From Plasmodium relictum (taxonomy: Eukaryota; Apicomplexa; Aconoidasida; Haemosporida; Plasmodiidae): 64,000 nt of DNA. A program made the translations under genes and the position numbers. Position 1 is the first letter of the stretch. Each line of letters starts with the position of its first letter. Below the pieces are notes generated by a model, which was given only the letters and a program-made list of their open reading frames with translations, searched no databases and was not told the origin of the DNA. The stretch covers positions 620,001 through 684,000 of the forward strand of contig NC_041686.1 in assembly GCF_900005765.1 (NCBI RefSeq), given 5' to 3'. Positions 1-12,116 of this stretch are shown here, piece by piece.

Positions 1-201
1 AAATGAAATAATTTTAATAAAAAAATATTTTAATATTTAAAATACTTTAAAAAAATTTTCTTTTTTTTTTATTATATATAATATAAAATATAAAAAAAAA
101 TAAAAAATAAGATACATCTTTTTAAAATATATATACTTAAAATATATAACAATATTTATATGTATGATTCACAATGCGTCATTTTTAAAAATTGGCAGTT
201 T

Positions 202-1572
202 TTATTCCTTTTCAGCTTTAAGGACGCTTTTTTCCAATTGACGTATTTGATCATTTGCTAATCTATCGATTTTAAAAATATAAAAAAAAAGAAAAGAAAA
301 GAAAATTATAAAGAAAAAAAAATATAAGAAATATATTTATTTATAAAATATATATTCGTTTATAAAATATAAATTTTCATATTAAAAAGATCCCATATAA
401 GCATATACAATTAAAATATTTCAAAAATATATTTATATATAAAAATATTCTGTATCTATTTTAAAATATATTTTTACTTTCTTGCTTTTGGACTTATTAT
501 ATTCTCTTCTGAATGATTTTTTCTGTCTATGATTACAAAAAAACAAAATAAATAATAATAAAATAAAAATAATATTTATATGCAACATACATTAGTATAT
601 TTTAATAAATTATTATATTAAAATAAATATATGGATATAAAAAAAAAAAATGAAAATAAAAACCTTTTATCCATGGATGATTTAATAATTCCATTAATGT
701 TGGTCTTTTGTTATAATTTTTTTCCAAAGCTTTTTCCAAAAAGTCATAGATATTTTCATTAAAATTATAAGAATTTTTTAAGATAGAAAAAGGAATATCT
801 TTTTTGATTATTTTGAAGTAATTCTTTAAAGCATTTCTGCTTATAAAAGGATAAGATCCGAACAATAAGAAAAATAACAAGATACCAACATACCAAGTAT
901 TATTTTTATCATGATATAATCTCTCAATTTCTTGTGGTGATCTTATAAAAAATAATCCATATAAATCTCCATTTTTATCAATATTATCATATTTATTATT
1001 TTTGCTTAGTAAACTTAATCTTATTTCATCTCTATTTTTATCTTTAAAAAAAATAGAGTAACCATTTAGATTACCATGATATATGTGATGTTTTTCAAGA
1101 AAGCACAGAGAGGTAATTATTTGGTAAAACCATTCTGATAATAATCTTTCATTGATACATTCATTATTTTTTAAGATATCAAATAGAAAACCACCTCTAA
1201 AAAAAAAAAAAGTCATATACATATTATATTTATAATATACTTATATTTAAATAATTTTTTAATGTTACGTGCATCTTTCTGAAATAACATAAACATGATT
1301 CTCATCTTTGTATAAATTATAAATTTTTAATATATAATTAGGGACGTTTGATGGATTTCCATAGGTAAAGTCTCTTATTTTCATTAAATAATCAAAAGTC
1401 ATTCCTTTTAATAAGTCTATATTTAATTTTCTAACCATTCTTTTTTTATTTTCTTTCACAAAAGTAGCAGAGTATAATTCCGAATCATCATTTTTATTTA
1501 ATTTTGTTTCTAATATATATCCATGATGAAAAAATTTTGTATTTTTTTCTTTTGCAGAATAGCAAATTCCCA
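202..1572 (-). CDS. protein kinase-like protein, probable pseudokinase (4 exons recognised)
   Basis: My exons are 1269-1572, 664-1196, 478-526 and 202-262; phases match and give about 315 aa, essentially one kinase domain. Visible kinase landmarks are ERCTGG at the hinge, a WYVGILLFFLLFGSYPF helix-F/G region and a terminal NHPWI. The catalytic elements are degenerate: HGNLNGYS stands where HRDLKPEN is expected, no DFG is visible and APE reads SPQE. The fold is therefore kept while phosphotransfer is doubtful. The first recognised codons read GICYSAKEKN directly after a T-rich acceptor ending at 1573. If the upstream exon ended in A, the product would begin MGICYS, a good myristoylation/palmitoylation signal like that of some CDPKs, but I could not locate that exon. 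No EF-hands are seen. The C-terminal two small exons add a charged tail (LANDQIRQLEKSVLKAEKE). From memory it corresponds to a gene annotated as a putative protein kinase in P. falciparum. Confidence 0.75.
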
Positions 1573-4420
1573 CTATAAAAAAAAATAAAAATATATATAT
1601 TCACTTAAAACAAAATAAGAATAATAATCTATACATGTGTGTAAAATTATATAAAATAAATTAAAACATTCTAATAAAATTGAACCAAAAATTTATATAC
1701 TCAAAAAAAAAAACTTAGACATTACATATATTTTTTATTTTACTTTTTTATATTAAATATTTTATTTATTATTAAAAAGAACTAAATTCAATATATTTTT
1801 TTTTTCTTTTTAAATTGAAAAAACTATTGCTATATAATTAAGAATTATTTTTACAATATAATTCTCTTTTTTTTTTCTATTTAAAAAACCATAGAAAAAA
1901 CGATTCATTGGAAAAGATAGTAATTGTTAGCCATGCAAAAAAAAAAAAAAAAAAAAATTTTTAATAATTAACACAAATTATTATATAGAAAGAAACGTTA
2001 ATTCTAAAAAAATAATTTGCTCTCCCCTTTTTTTTTTTCTCATAGAATAAAAAGTTATACTAATATTTTAACAACTGTAGTAATTTTGTTTTTCTATGAG
2101 AAAAAAAAAAAAAAAATAGAAGCATATTGTGTTGTACCATGCTAATTTGCACCTCTATTTTTTTTTTTTAATAAAAAAAAAAAAAAGTATGTTGGTAGAT
2201 ACATTAATATAATAAAACTTTCACCTGCACTCTAATTTCATCTCAAATAATAAAATGGAAACTTTCTCTAAAGTAAATAGTAATATAAAATTTTATATTT
2301 AAAGAAAAAAAGTTCTATGAAATAAGTTAACCTGAATTAGATCATTTGGTTTTTCTCTTGTGATTATAAAAAAATATTAAGATGATAAAAATATGAAATT
2401 TTTTTTAGTAATATAACTCAGAAATACAAAAATAGCTTATGAAATATAATTCAAAGTGTCATATTACAAATTATTTAAGATTTTTGTTATTTTATGAGAT
2501 AAAAGAGAAAATAAAAAATATGAAGCTATTAAAATGCATATATATAAAAAAGCTAAAAAAAAAAAAAATTAAAATAGCCAAAAGTTGTTACACTTATTTT
2601 TTTATACTTTTATTTTCTCATTTATATTATTACTTTTTCTTTTTACTTCAGTGTTACAATTTTCTTTAACATATTACCTTCATTAAAGGAATTGATATAT
2701 ACAAAAAAAGAAAATATAATTTGAAATATTCTTGAAATATATAAAATTATAATCTTATAATTCATATATTTATAAAGTGAAGATATAAAAAATTATATAA
2801 ATAATAGTATTAATAAAAATAGCAAAACTATAGAAATTTTTGTATTATATATTTAAAAATTTTATTAGCCATCTAATTTAAAAAAAAATATTAAACATTT
2901 TATTAAATGAAAAAAAGAAAAATATATATATATATATATTTATGAGTTATTTTTCATGAACAATCTAGAATGTAAGAAAAAGTTTACATTTTTAATGATT
3001 TTCTATGCATTAAAAATTTAATTTTTATTTTTTGAATTTCAAAACTTTTATTAAAAGTTTTACATGAGGTTTTTTTTTTTTTTGTTATTATGTTTAACAT
3101 TTTTTATTTTTTAAAATAATGTATTAAAATTATAAAATTACCACTATAAGGGTAGCTATTGATATTAGGTAATGATTTTAAAATATGATAATATGTATAT
3201 GTATTTTTATTTTCATAAAATTAAAATGGATATTTTTATAAGCTCAATTTTAGAAAATATTTTATTTTACTGTGTAAACTTTTTTTTTTTTTTTTTATAT
3301 TGTCCTTTCTTTTTCTTTATTATGGTGCAATGCTTCACATAGCATTGTGAAATAATTTGTATTTTTCTTTTATTTTAATTTATTATAAAAATATGTATTT
3401 TTAATTAATATAACTTTAGTTTGAAATATGATATTAATTATAAAATTTTTTTATTCTTATGCTAAAAATTGTTCACTAATATTTGTGCACGTTGTTTTTT
3501 AAATATATAACTAAAAAATTGATAGTATTAAAAGAAATGTAATTTGTAAAAGTTGTATACCAATTTTAACTAGAAAAAAAAAAAAAAAAAAAAATATATA
3601 TATTATTTTAAAATAATAAAACCATATTTATATTTTTATGAATTTATTTTTTTCATATTTTAAATAATCAAATTATGGTGGTACAATTTTAAGAATAATG
3701 TATATTATACAAATAGTAACATTTGGAATTTTTTTGTTTTTTATATTATAATTATGAAATGTCTAAACATAATATTTTTAATTGCATATACGTATATATA
3801 AAATTATATCGATTTTTTCTCAATTAAAAAAAAAAAATTTCTTATAAAAATGTACCCAATATTATTGGAATGGACATTGATGAATTAAGATAATATAAAA
3901 TTCATCAAGAAAACATAACTAGATAAATGGTATATATTTTTGTAAATAATGAAATAAAAGAATAAATAAGAAATTTCGAAACTATTTGATTAAAGATAAT
4001 AAAATAATTAAAATATCTTAAGAATTTTTTTTTAATAAATAAAATAAACAGTTCTTATTTTTTTCTTTTTTTTTTTATTAATACTACCACCAAAAATTAA
4101 TAGAATAAAATTTTTTTTCTTTTTCCTTTATTTCATTATTTAATAAAAGATAAAATTTAATTTTTAATTCATTGCAGTTAAAAAAAAATAAAATAAAAAT
4201 AATAAATAAAAAGGAAAAATAAATTAAATAGTATGTATAATTGAAACTAAATGAAACATAATATATTTATATGTTGTTATTTTTAGTAACTAATTTTTCT
4301 TGGGAATAATTAAAAATAATTTTTGGTAATTTTTTATATTCTTTTTATTTTGTTATCATTATTATTATTTTTTTTTTTTTTATATGGTTAGTATACTAAA
4401 ATAATTTTTTATATCTACTA
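1573..4420. other. divergent intergenic region (pseudokinase / VASt-like gene)
   Basis: This 2.8 kb spacer is over 85 percent A+T with long A and T homopolymers and holds no convincing ORF. It must contain the 5' exon and promoter of the pseudokinase on the - strand and the promoter and leader of the next gene on the + strand. A perfect 20-bp inverted repeat lies at 2028-2047 and 2092-2111. A smaller one, CAATGC/GCATTG, lies at 3328-3347. Confidence 0.7.
2028..2111. repeat. 20-bp perfect inverted repeat
   Basis: The left arm 2028-2047 is eleven T followed by CTCATAGAA. The right arm 2092-2111 is TTCTATGAG followed by eleven A. The arms are exact reverse complements separated by 44 bp. The 9-bp mixed-sequence core, with two G/C positions per arm strand, makes chance pairing of A and T runs alone an insufficient explanation. 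Confidence 0.6.
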
Positions 4421-7400
4421 ATGTTAAATATGAAAACATATAGAAATGACTTAAAAAATGGTTCACAAAATTTAAATTTATTCAAGAACAAAATGAAAGA
4501 AAGATCAAGAACTGATTTAACAAATAATAAATTAGCAGATTCAGATATATATGAAAATATAAATGAATCACATGTAACACATAATAATCAAAATGAAAAT
4601 AAATCTTATAATGAAGAAAATAAAAATAGAATATCTTTTAGATATTGTGTTGATAACTTATCTGATAGCACTAACCCATCAACAAATAAAGATTATACAA
4701 AATTTTATAAAAAAAAAAATAACAGTGAACATAAAAATGGAAAAGATAAAGTTTCTTCACTATCTCAAGTAATAGAGAATAAAAAACATTTAAATGGTTA
4801 TGATAAGATGAAAGAAAAAAAAGAAAAGAAAATACTGAGTAGTTATTATTTGTGTAAGAAAAAAACACCAGTTAATGCATCAAATACTTCAAAAAATACA
4901 TCAAAACATTTTATGAATAATAATAATAATTCTTCAGAAAAAAAATGGAAATTTGATGAAAAAAAAAATTTAGAATATTATAAATATATAACAGATGATA
5001 AAAGGGAAAACAAGGGAAAAAATGATGAAATACAAGAGTTACCAGATATAGAAATGAAAAAAAAAAAAAAGTATACTACACATTATTTTAATATTTGTGA
5101 TGATAATGATATCAATACATCACATTTAAATATTATAAAAAAGTTGCTATGTATCAATGATGAGCAATTGAAAGATGTTGTAAATGTTTCTAATTTTAGC
5201 ATAGATTTAGATATTAATAGTTTTTATTATAATTTTATAAAAGAAAATAGTGAATATTCTATTTTATATTATAATATAAATCATAATAAAAATATATACG
5301 ATATAAAAGAGCAAAGAGATTATACAAATGAAAAAATAATAAGTTATAAACAAGTATCTTCGCTTAACTTTGGTATGTATGTTTGCAATATTTCTATTCA
5401 AGAATCTTGCTACTTTTATTATAGTTTATTTAATAAGGTTAATAACAAATCAAATTACAATTTAAAACGTAAAGAAAGTGAAGAAACTTTTTTAGAGGAT
5501 CATGAAGTAAAAAAAGGTAGTAGTAGCAGTAGTAATAATTACTTAAGTGGTAACTATTTTAATAATAATATTAAATATGAAATAGAAAAAAAATATAAAA
5601 TTGATTCAATTAATAATGAAATGAAGGAAAATTTATATTATTTGCATAAACTTAATCATATAAATTCACATGATTCATTAAACGATAAAAAAACTTATAA
5701 AAATGAGATAAATAAAACGAGAAAACATAATAGTAAAGATATTATTATGAACAGTAATAATTTTGATGATGACCGCAATACTTTGAATAATAATAATAAT
5801 AATAATAATTACCACACAGGAAATAAAGAAAATAGTAATAATCAATATGATAATAATTTTCATAAAGCAAAACTTCTACCAAATAATATAATAAAAAAAT
5901 TAAGCACTTATAATATTAAAGATTTATATAATGAAAAAGAAAATGAATTAAAAAAAAAAAGTCTTCAAAATATAGATAGAAATACTACAAATGATAATAT
6001 CAAAAAAAATTATAAAAATATTTTTAAAATGAGAAAAGTTTCAAATAATACACTTCATAATAAAAAAAAAGATAATTTCCATTATCATAATAATTATAAT
6101 GAAATAAAAAACATTTGCATTGACACAAACAATTGTAAAAATGATAAAATATTTACAAATAGTGAAGCAAATTGTAAAAATAAAAGTTATATTAGTAATA
6201 GTATTAACTGCATAGATGATAAAGAAAAATGCGATCATAAAAGTTTCAAATTTAATTTATTTAATAACTTAAAAAAAAAATATAATTTTAAAAAAGATTA
6301 TCAATTTATCAAAGAAGATGAAAAAATGCAAAAAAATAAAATTAAGAATTTTTTTATAAAAGCATTTAAAGAGAGAAAGATAAAGGACACTAATAAATAT
6401 ATTATGAATGATGATATATGTAATGATAATAAGAGTGAACATACAACAGTTAATAACTTGAATAACAATGCCAACGCAGGTGATAGAAAGAATAAACCCA
6501 GTAAAGTATTATTAGAACATAATAAAACTAAAAATCTGTTGATAAAATTTAAAAAATTTTATAAAAGTAAGACAAAAAATAAAAGATTAAATACAAAAAT
6601 AAATAATATTATATTAACTAATAATGATATAAAGAATGATAAAAATAAGTTAAGCACGCATAAAAACATAATAGAAAAAAATGATAGTACTTTTAATAAT
6701 GAATATTTATTTAAGCATAATATAAATAATGGATCAAATAATAAAAATAAAGTAGAATATATTGAGTTGAATAATAATTTAAAAAATATAAATATAGAAG
6801 AAAATTATTGTAGCTTCTCAAATTTTTATTATAAGGATGAAGAACAAGAGAACAGAAAATTTTTAACAAATGAGTATATTGATAATAATTTTGACGAAAT
6901 ATATTATATTCAAAGAATAAATGCCAATAATGATTTCTTTTCTATTTTTATTAATGTTTATCAAATATATATTTTTTCAAGGCAACATAGCAGTAATGAA
7001 AAGGTTCTAAACTGTAATGAATATATAAAAAATAATAGTCAAACTTTAGCTTCCATTTATTTATATATTATTGTTAAAAGTAGTTTTTTGAAGAATTTAA
7101 TAAAAAAAAAAATACTTAATGAAATTAATAGCTGTATTAGCAATTGGAAAAAATATTTAATAATAAATATACAAAATATAAAAGGGAGTACGCCTATTCC
7201 AATTAAAATAAATAATAATAAAAATAAAGATCATATTAATAATATAGTAAAAAATATGAAATTTTTTGTTAATTATTATTTAAAAGATATATTTCACAAT
7301 TTTATGACAAGTTTTTTTTATTTTTTTGGTATATATGAAAATAAAACATTAGAAAATTATTTTTCTTATTTTAACAAAGATTTAAGCTTTGTACATAAGA

Positions 7401-7726
7401 AAAATATAAGTTTTAAAAATATATACTATAAAATTATAAAAAATGAAAAGAAAAACGAAATTATATTAGAAAACAAAAAAGACTTCAGTAAATCAAGATT
7501 TCCATATCTATTTAAAAAAAAGAATAATAGCAATCAATTGAATTTGCATAAAAAATCCTTTTATAATTCAAGTGATAGTGAACCATTTTATATCACATCT
7601 CATCAAATAGCACACAATTATATTGCATATATAAATAACATTTATTTTAGAAGAATAATTTTGTTATATCTTTTAGCTTTTTTCTTTTTTTTAATGTTAA
7701 TTAATTTTAACTTTTTTTATATATAA
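4421..7726 (+). CDS. Asn-rich, C-terminally membrane-anchored protein with a possible split VASt lipid-transfer domain
   Basis: Single exon of 1101 aa, starting at the first in-frame ATG after a T-rich leader. Most of the chain is Asn/Lys low complexity. Two conserved-looking blocks stand out. Residues about 250-340 contain SFYYNFIKENSEYSILYY, then YTNEKIISYKQVSSLNFG. Residues about 825-920 contain an alternating hydrophobic stretch and VKSSFLKNLIKKKILNEI before an aromatic, Trp-containing helix. In order these recall the VASt (StART-like) domain of Lam/GRAMD1 sterol-transfer proteins (the 'phenylalanine, acidic residue, phenylalanine' strand, the 'tR..Y' strand and the terminal amphipathic helix), interrupted by about 490 residues. 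A single hydrophobic segment at about 1077-1100 ends the protein, which fits a tail anchor. There is no signal peptide. The family call is an inference from pattern; a function at membrane contact sites is speculative. Confidence 0.55.
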   Translation: MLNMKTYRNDLKNGSQNLNLFKNKMKERSRTDLTNNKLADSDIYENINESHVTHNNQNENKSYNEENKNRISFRYCVDNLSDSTNPSTNKDYTKFYKKKNNSEHKNGKDKVSSLSQVIENKKHLNGYDKMKEKKEKKILSSYYLCKKKTPVNASNTSKNTSKHFMNNNNNSSEKKWKFDEKKNLEYYKYITDDKRENKGKNDEIQELPDIEMKKKKKYTTHYFNICDDNDINTSHLNIIKKLLCINDEQLKDVVNVSNFSIDLDINSFYYNFIKENSEYSILYYNINHNKNIYDIKEQRDYTNEKIISYKQVSSLNFGMYVCNISIQESCYFYYSLFNKVNNKSNYNLKRKESEETFLEDHEVKKGSSSSSNNYLSGNYFNNNIKYEIEKKYKIDSINNEMKENLYYLHKLNHINSHDSLNDKKTYKNEINKTRKHNSKDIIMNSNNFDDDRNTLNNNNNNNNYHTGNKENSNNQYDNNFHKAKLLPNNIIKKLSTYNIKDLYNEKENELKKKSLQNIDRNTTNDNIKKNYKNIFKMRKVSNNTLHNKKKDNFHYHNNYNEIKNICIDTNNCKNDKIFTNSEANCKNKSYISNSINCIDDKEKCDHKSFKFNLFNNLKKKYNFKKDYQFIKEDEKMQKNKIKNFFIKAFKERKIKDTNKYIMNDDICNDNKSEHTTVNNLNNNANAGDRKNKPSKVLLEHNKTKNLLIKFKKFYKSKTKNKRLNTKINNIILTNNDIKNDKNKLSTHKNIIEKNDSTFNNEYLFKHNINNGSNNKNKVEYIELNNNLKNINIEENYCSFSNFYYKDEEQENRKFLTNEYIDNNFDEIYYIQRINANNDFFSIFINVYQIYIFSRQHSSNEKVLNCNEYIKNNSQTLASIYLYIIVKSSFLKNLIKKKILNEINSCISNWKKYLIINIQNIKGSTPIPIKINNNKNKDHINNIVKNMKFFVNYYLKDIFHNFMTSFFYFFGIYENKTLENYFSYFNKDLSFVHKKNISFKNIYYKIIKNEKKNEIILENKKDFSKSRFPYLFKKKNNSNQLNLHKKSFYNSSDSEPFYITSHQIAHNYIAYINNIYFRRIILLYLLAFFFFLMLINFNFFYI

Positions 7727-9096
7727 AAAATAATGAAGTGATTAATAATTTACATAAAAATTGAATGTAATATATATTTATATTTTAATAGGATTTATGA
7801 AAATGAAAATGAAAGTTATCATATATTTATAGAGAATCTATGAAGAATAAAGAATACATAATAATTTTACTTTTTTTTCTTTATTAAGGTATCCATTTCC
7901 CAAGAATATAGGAATACATTATAAAAAAAAAAAAAAAATTATTTAATTCAATTTTTCAATGTTTTTTCAAATATATTTTTTTACTTTCATTTTTTATGTG
8001 CATTTTCTTTTTTTTTTTTTTTTTAATTAACAAAAATTAAAAAAAAAATTCTGAATTTTTTGTTAAATATGTTTTCTTCATAACAATATATCATTTTTTT
8101 TTTTTTAAATTATTTGATACTTAAATATTATAGCTTACTAATTAACATTACTAGGAAAAAGAAAAAAACATTTGATGTAATTTCACCCTCTCCTTTTTTT
8201 TTAATTTTTCTTAAAGTTAATAACAATTTTCATTGCATTAGAAAATTTTCTTGTTATAAATAAAAATAAATAAAACAAAATATCCATTATATGAAAAACC
8301 TATATTAATAAATAGAAGATAAAGAAAATATAATAGGATAAACGTAAAATACAAAGAGTGATCATTTAACAATATTTTAATAAATAAAATTTCTAGTAAT
8401 AAATATTAATCTTCAATTTATTCAAACACTAATATATATAAGAATAAATAAAATAAGAAAATAGGAAAGTAAATAAGAAATTAAACTTATATTTATTTTA
8501 CATTTATCTTAAAGTTATATTTAAAATTTAAGTATGAGCACCTTTTTAATAAAAATAATATTTATATTTTATAAAAAATAGAGTAATTAAAAAATACTCT
8601 ATTTTTGCAATATTACTATTATAAACATGTATATATATATATATAAAATACAATTTTAAAAAAGTAAAATATATATACATAATTTTTATGTAAATGAAAT
8701 TCTTTTATATTTTCCAAAAATAAATGCAGATGTAAAAAAAAAAAAAAAAAAATAAGTAATAATGCTAATATTTTCGAAAAAAAAAAAAAATGTAAAATAA
8801 AATAGTCTGTGCATAATGTTCATATTCAGAGAAAAAATATAATGAAAATAATTATTTTACATTTAAAATTTTTATGTTATAATAATCTTCATTAAATTTA
8901 TCACTATTTTTTTTTTATTTCGTTGTCATTAAAAATCTCTATAAAAGGATTATAAGATATTAAATGAATAAAATGCAACTTATAATATTGTAATATTTAT
9001 AAAAACATGCTATGCAATGTTTTGTGTTTTATTTACTAATTTCTCTTAAAAAAAAAAAAAAAAAAAGATAGTTATTACTTTTTTTTTGTAACAAAA
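7727..9096. other. intergenic spacer
   Basis: This contains the 3' UTR of the VASt-like gene and the promoter and leader of GPT. Only A/T homopolymers and a short TA tract near 8632-8644 are seen; no coding signal was found. Confidence 0.7.
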
Positions 9097-10988
9097 ATGA
9101 AAAGCAAATGCATAAAAAACAATGATTATAAAAAGTCTTTGGATTTTAAAGAAAACATATCTGAAAAATACTTATTTTATGTTCTTTTTATTTATTTATT
9201 AATTGTTTATTTTTTATTAAAAAAAACGCCATTTAAGAATGTAATACTTTTTTACATAACACCATGTTTGATTCTTTTTAAAGTTACTTTTATATGTCTA
9301 CCTAAATTCATACATTTTCTTAATGAAAAAGGTAAATATATGTATAATAACGCAATTCGTTAATATCTTAAAAATTTATGATAATCGTGTTACTAGGTCT
9401 TTTTTAGTTATTTTTATAATTTTTTTTTCATATACATATATTCTAAAAAATTTAGATAAAAAATTAAAAAATAAAATTTTTTTCTATAGGATTATACGGT
9501 TTCGATTTAAATAAAATAAACAAAGATAAAGTAGCTGAACCAATTGGCCTATTTCCAGCCATTTTGTATTTTATGTTTGTCTTATTTTATCAAATGATAT
9601 ATTATAATGATAACAAAATTGTTAACAATAAAACATACTAAAAATAATTAAATAATAATAACAATAAATAAAAAAGAAAGTATATTTTTATATTCATATA
9701 TTATATGTGCTTAAAATTATTTTAATTTTTTTTTTAAACTTATATGTAGCTTTTAGAATATAATGCTGGTTTATTATCAATAATTTTTATGACTTTTCTG
9801 GTATAAAATATCAGATAAAAAATAAAATTTTAATCAATTTTTTTTTTTTTTTTAGTAAAACTATACATTATTTTAATAATAATTTTTATATAGGGTTTTA
9901 TAGATGATATTCTTGAATTGAAATGGAGATATAAAGTTGTCTTGCCATTTTTTGGTTTTTTTTTTTTTTTTTTTTTTAAATAAACCAAAACAAAATATTT
10001 ATAAATATAAAACTATTTTTATAATTTTTTATATATATTTCACTTTTTTCCTTTAGCTAGTTTACCATTATTATTATCCTATTCAGGGGAAACGAACATA
10101 CGAATCCCTAGCTTTTTATATTTTATATTTAAAGAAAAAATTATAAATATAGGATTTTTTTATTACATATATATTATATTACTGTCAGTATTTTGCACTA
10201 ATGCAATAAATATATATTCTGGTAAATTTTTTTTTATAATATATAATTTATTCTATTCTATTCTATTCTATTCTATTCTATTCTATTCTATTATTTTTAT
10301 AGGAGTAAACGGATTAGAGATCGGTCAAAGTTTGATTATATCCTTTTTTATTTCTATACATAATTTAATTGTAATAAATACCAAAGAAAATATATATATA
10401 TATATGTATATGCATATTTTTCTATTAAGTTTTATATAAAATAGAAATTATTTTGGAATAATTATAATTTACTTATTAATTATTTTTTTTTTTATATAGG
10501 AAATATTATTAAATATAGAAAAATCAAGTATTGAAAGTAAATTAATCTCAAAACAACATTTTTTGTCTATTATTTTTACTTTACCTTTTATATCAATAAA
10601 TTTGGCTACTTTTTCTTTCAATTTTTATCCATCTAAAGGATTTGTTGGAAATACATTAACATATTTTTGCGGAATATTTCTTGCAGTTGTTTCAATATTT
10701 GGTCATTACTCAAAAACTTTAATATTATTTTTGATCCCTCAATTTCTTAATTTTTTTATATCTTTGCCACAGTTATTTAATTTTATTCCTTGTCCAAGAC
10801 ATAGACTACCAAATATAAATCATAAAACAAATAAGCTAATTTATTCACATAATTATACATTAATAAATTTCATTTTATATTTGTTAGGACCACTATCAGA
10901 GTTTCATTTAGTTATTGTTTTGTTATCTTTTCAAATTATAACATGCTCTTTTGGTTTATTTTTAAGATATTTTATTGATATTACATAA
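9097..10988 (+). CDS. ALG7: UDP-GlcNAc:dolichyl-phosphate GlcNAc-1-phosphotransferase (GPT/ALG7)
   Basis: Seven exons (9097-9331, 9490-9620, 9750-9800, 9894-9954, 10057-10221, 10303-10370, 10500-10988) join in phase to 399 aa, close to the usual 400-410 aa of the family. The enzyme transfers GlcNAc-1-P from UDP-GlcNAc to dolichyl phosphate at the ER membrane, the first and tunicamycin-sensitive step of N-glycan synthesis. Diagnostic motifs in order: GLYGFDLNK..AEPIG, the Asp-rich GFIDDILELKWRYKVVLP block, ASLPLLLSYSGETNI, VNGLEIGQS, YPSKGFVGNTLTYFCG, FGHYSKT and PCPRHRLPN. About ten hydrophobic segments cover the chain. Exon 2 uses a GTTAAC donor, less typical than the others. Intron 5 carries an ATTCT pentanucleotide array. 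Plasmodium is known to make only very short N-glycans, so this enzyme supplies most of what is made. Confidence 0.95.
10251..10290 (+). repeat. (TTCTA)8 pentanucleotide microsatellite in GPT intron 5
   Basis: Eight perfect tandem copies of TTCTA fill the middle of the 81-nt intron 10222-10302, just before the T-rich acceptor. It is the only clean pentanucleotide array of this length I see in the window. Confidence 0.9.
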
Positions 10989-12116
10989 GAATTACATTTT
11001 AAATAAATTTTTATAAATACTTTTAATGAATTTAATTAAATATTTTTTTATTAAAAATTTTCATAAATATTATTTTTTATATCTTTTGCACCAATTTGTC
11101 CGCAATTATTTTTTTTTTTTTACTATTTATATCTATGCATTATATAAATATTTCGTAAAAATATATGGCTACTAAACATTATTTTTATTAAAGTTATAAC
11201 TAAAAATATTTCTTTTTAATATGCATATTTGTTGAAAATATTTATTTTAGACAGAGTAAATTTTTATTTTCATAAATTGAAATTGTTGCAATGTTTTAAA
11301 CATTTAAAAAAATAAATTTATAATGTTTTTCTTTTCTTTTTTTTTTTTTATAATTTAGACAATACGATTTTTAATCAGAATAAATAAAAATTTTAAGTAA
11401 AAAATAAAATTAATTAAAATACAAAATGAAAATAAAGAAAAGTATTTAAACATTTATATTATTGCTCATTTTTACTATTTTTACAATGTGCTTATTCAAT
11501 AAAGTATAATATATTTATTTTATTTTACTTTATTTTTTTTTTTTTAAATTATTATCACCAAAATAATTAATTTAAATTATAAATTTTCTTTATTTAAATA
11601 AATATAAATAAATTTTTTTTGTTAATAAAATAAAAATAAGATATATATTCTCAAAATATGTACATAAACATATCACAAATTACCATACTGATAAATTTTT
11701 TAATCAATGAAAAAAATCTGTAACAATAATTATCATTAAAATATATATTTCTCAACAATTTTAATTTATTACTATATAATTCTTTTTTAAATATAAAACA
11801 GCATTTTGTTATATTTTTTTTTTTTTTATTTATACATTTAAAAAAAAAATAGGAATACTTATAAAAATAAATTACATAATTGTAACAAAATATTTAAATA
11901 AGAATAATTCTAGAAAAATAAAACATTTCAAAACTTTTGTCTTTAATAAATTAAGTTTTTTTTTATTTTATTATTTTTTTTTTTTAAACTTAAATATACA
12001 TGTACAAATTAAAAATGTATACATATTGTCAAATTTAAAAAAGTACACATAATTTTATTATTTCCGTCAAAAATTTTTTCTTCATCTTTTACTTTTTTTT
12101 TTGCATTTATTAAATT
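10989..12116. other. intergenic spacer
   Basis: This holds the 3' flank of GPT and the promoter and leader of the LRR gene. It consists of A/T runs with no ORF worth reporting. A T-rich stretch precedes the ATG at 12117. Confidence 0.7.

Noticed and set aside
2439-2669. 76-codon + strand ORF in the first spacer
   Set aside because: Low-complexity Lys/Ile/Phe content matches translated spacer, with no splice sites or composition shift to support it.
3153-3158. Single TAGCTA in the first spacer
   Set aside because: One site every several kilobases is expected at this composition, and it is 1.3 kb from the nearest ATG; unlike the Cap380 pair it has no partner.
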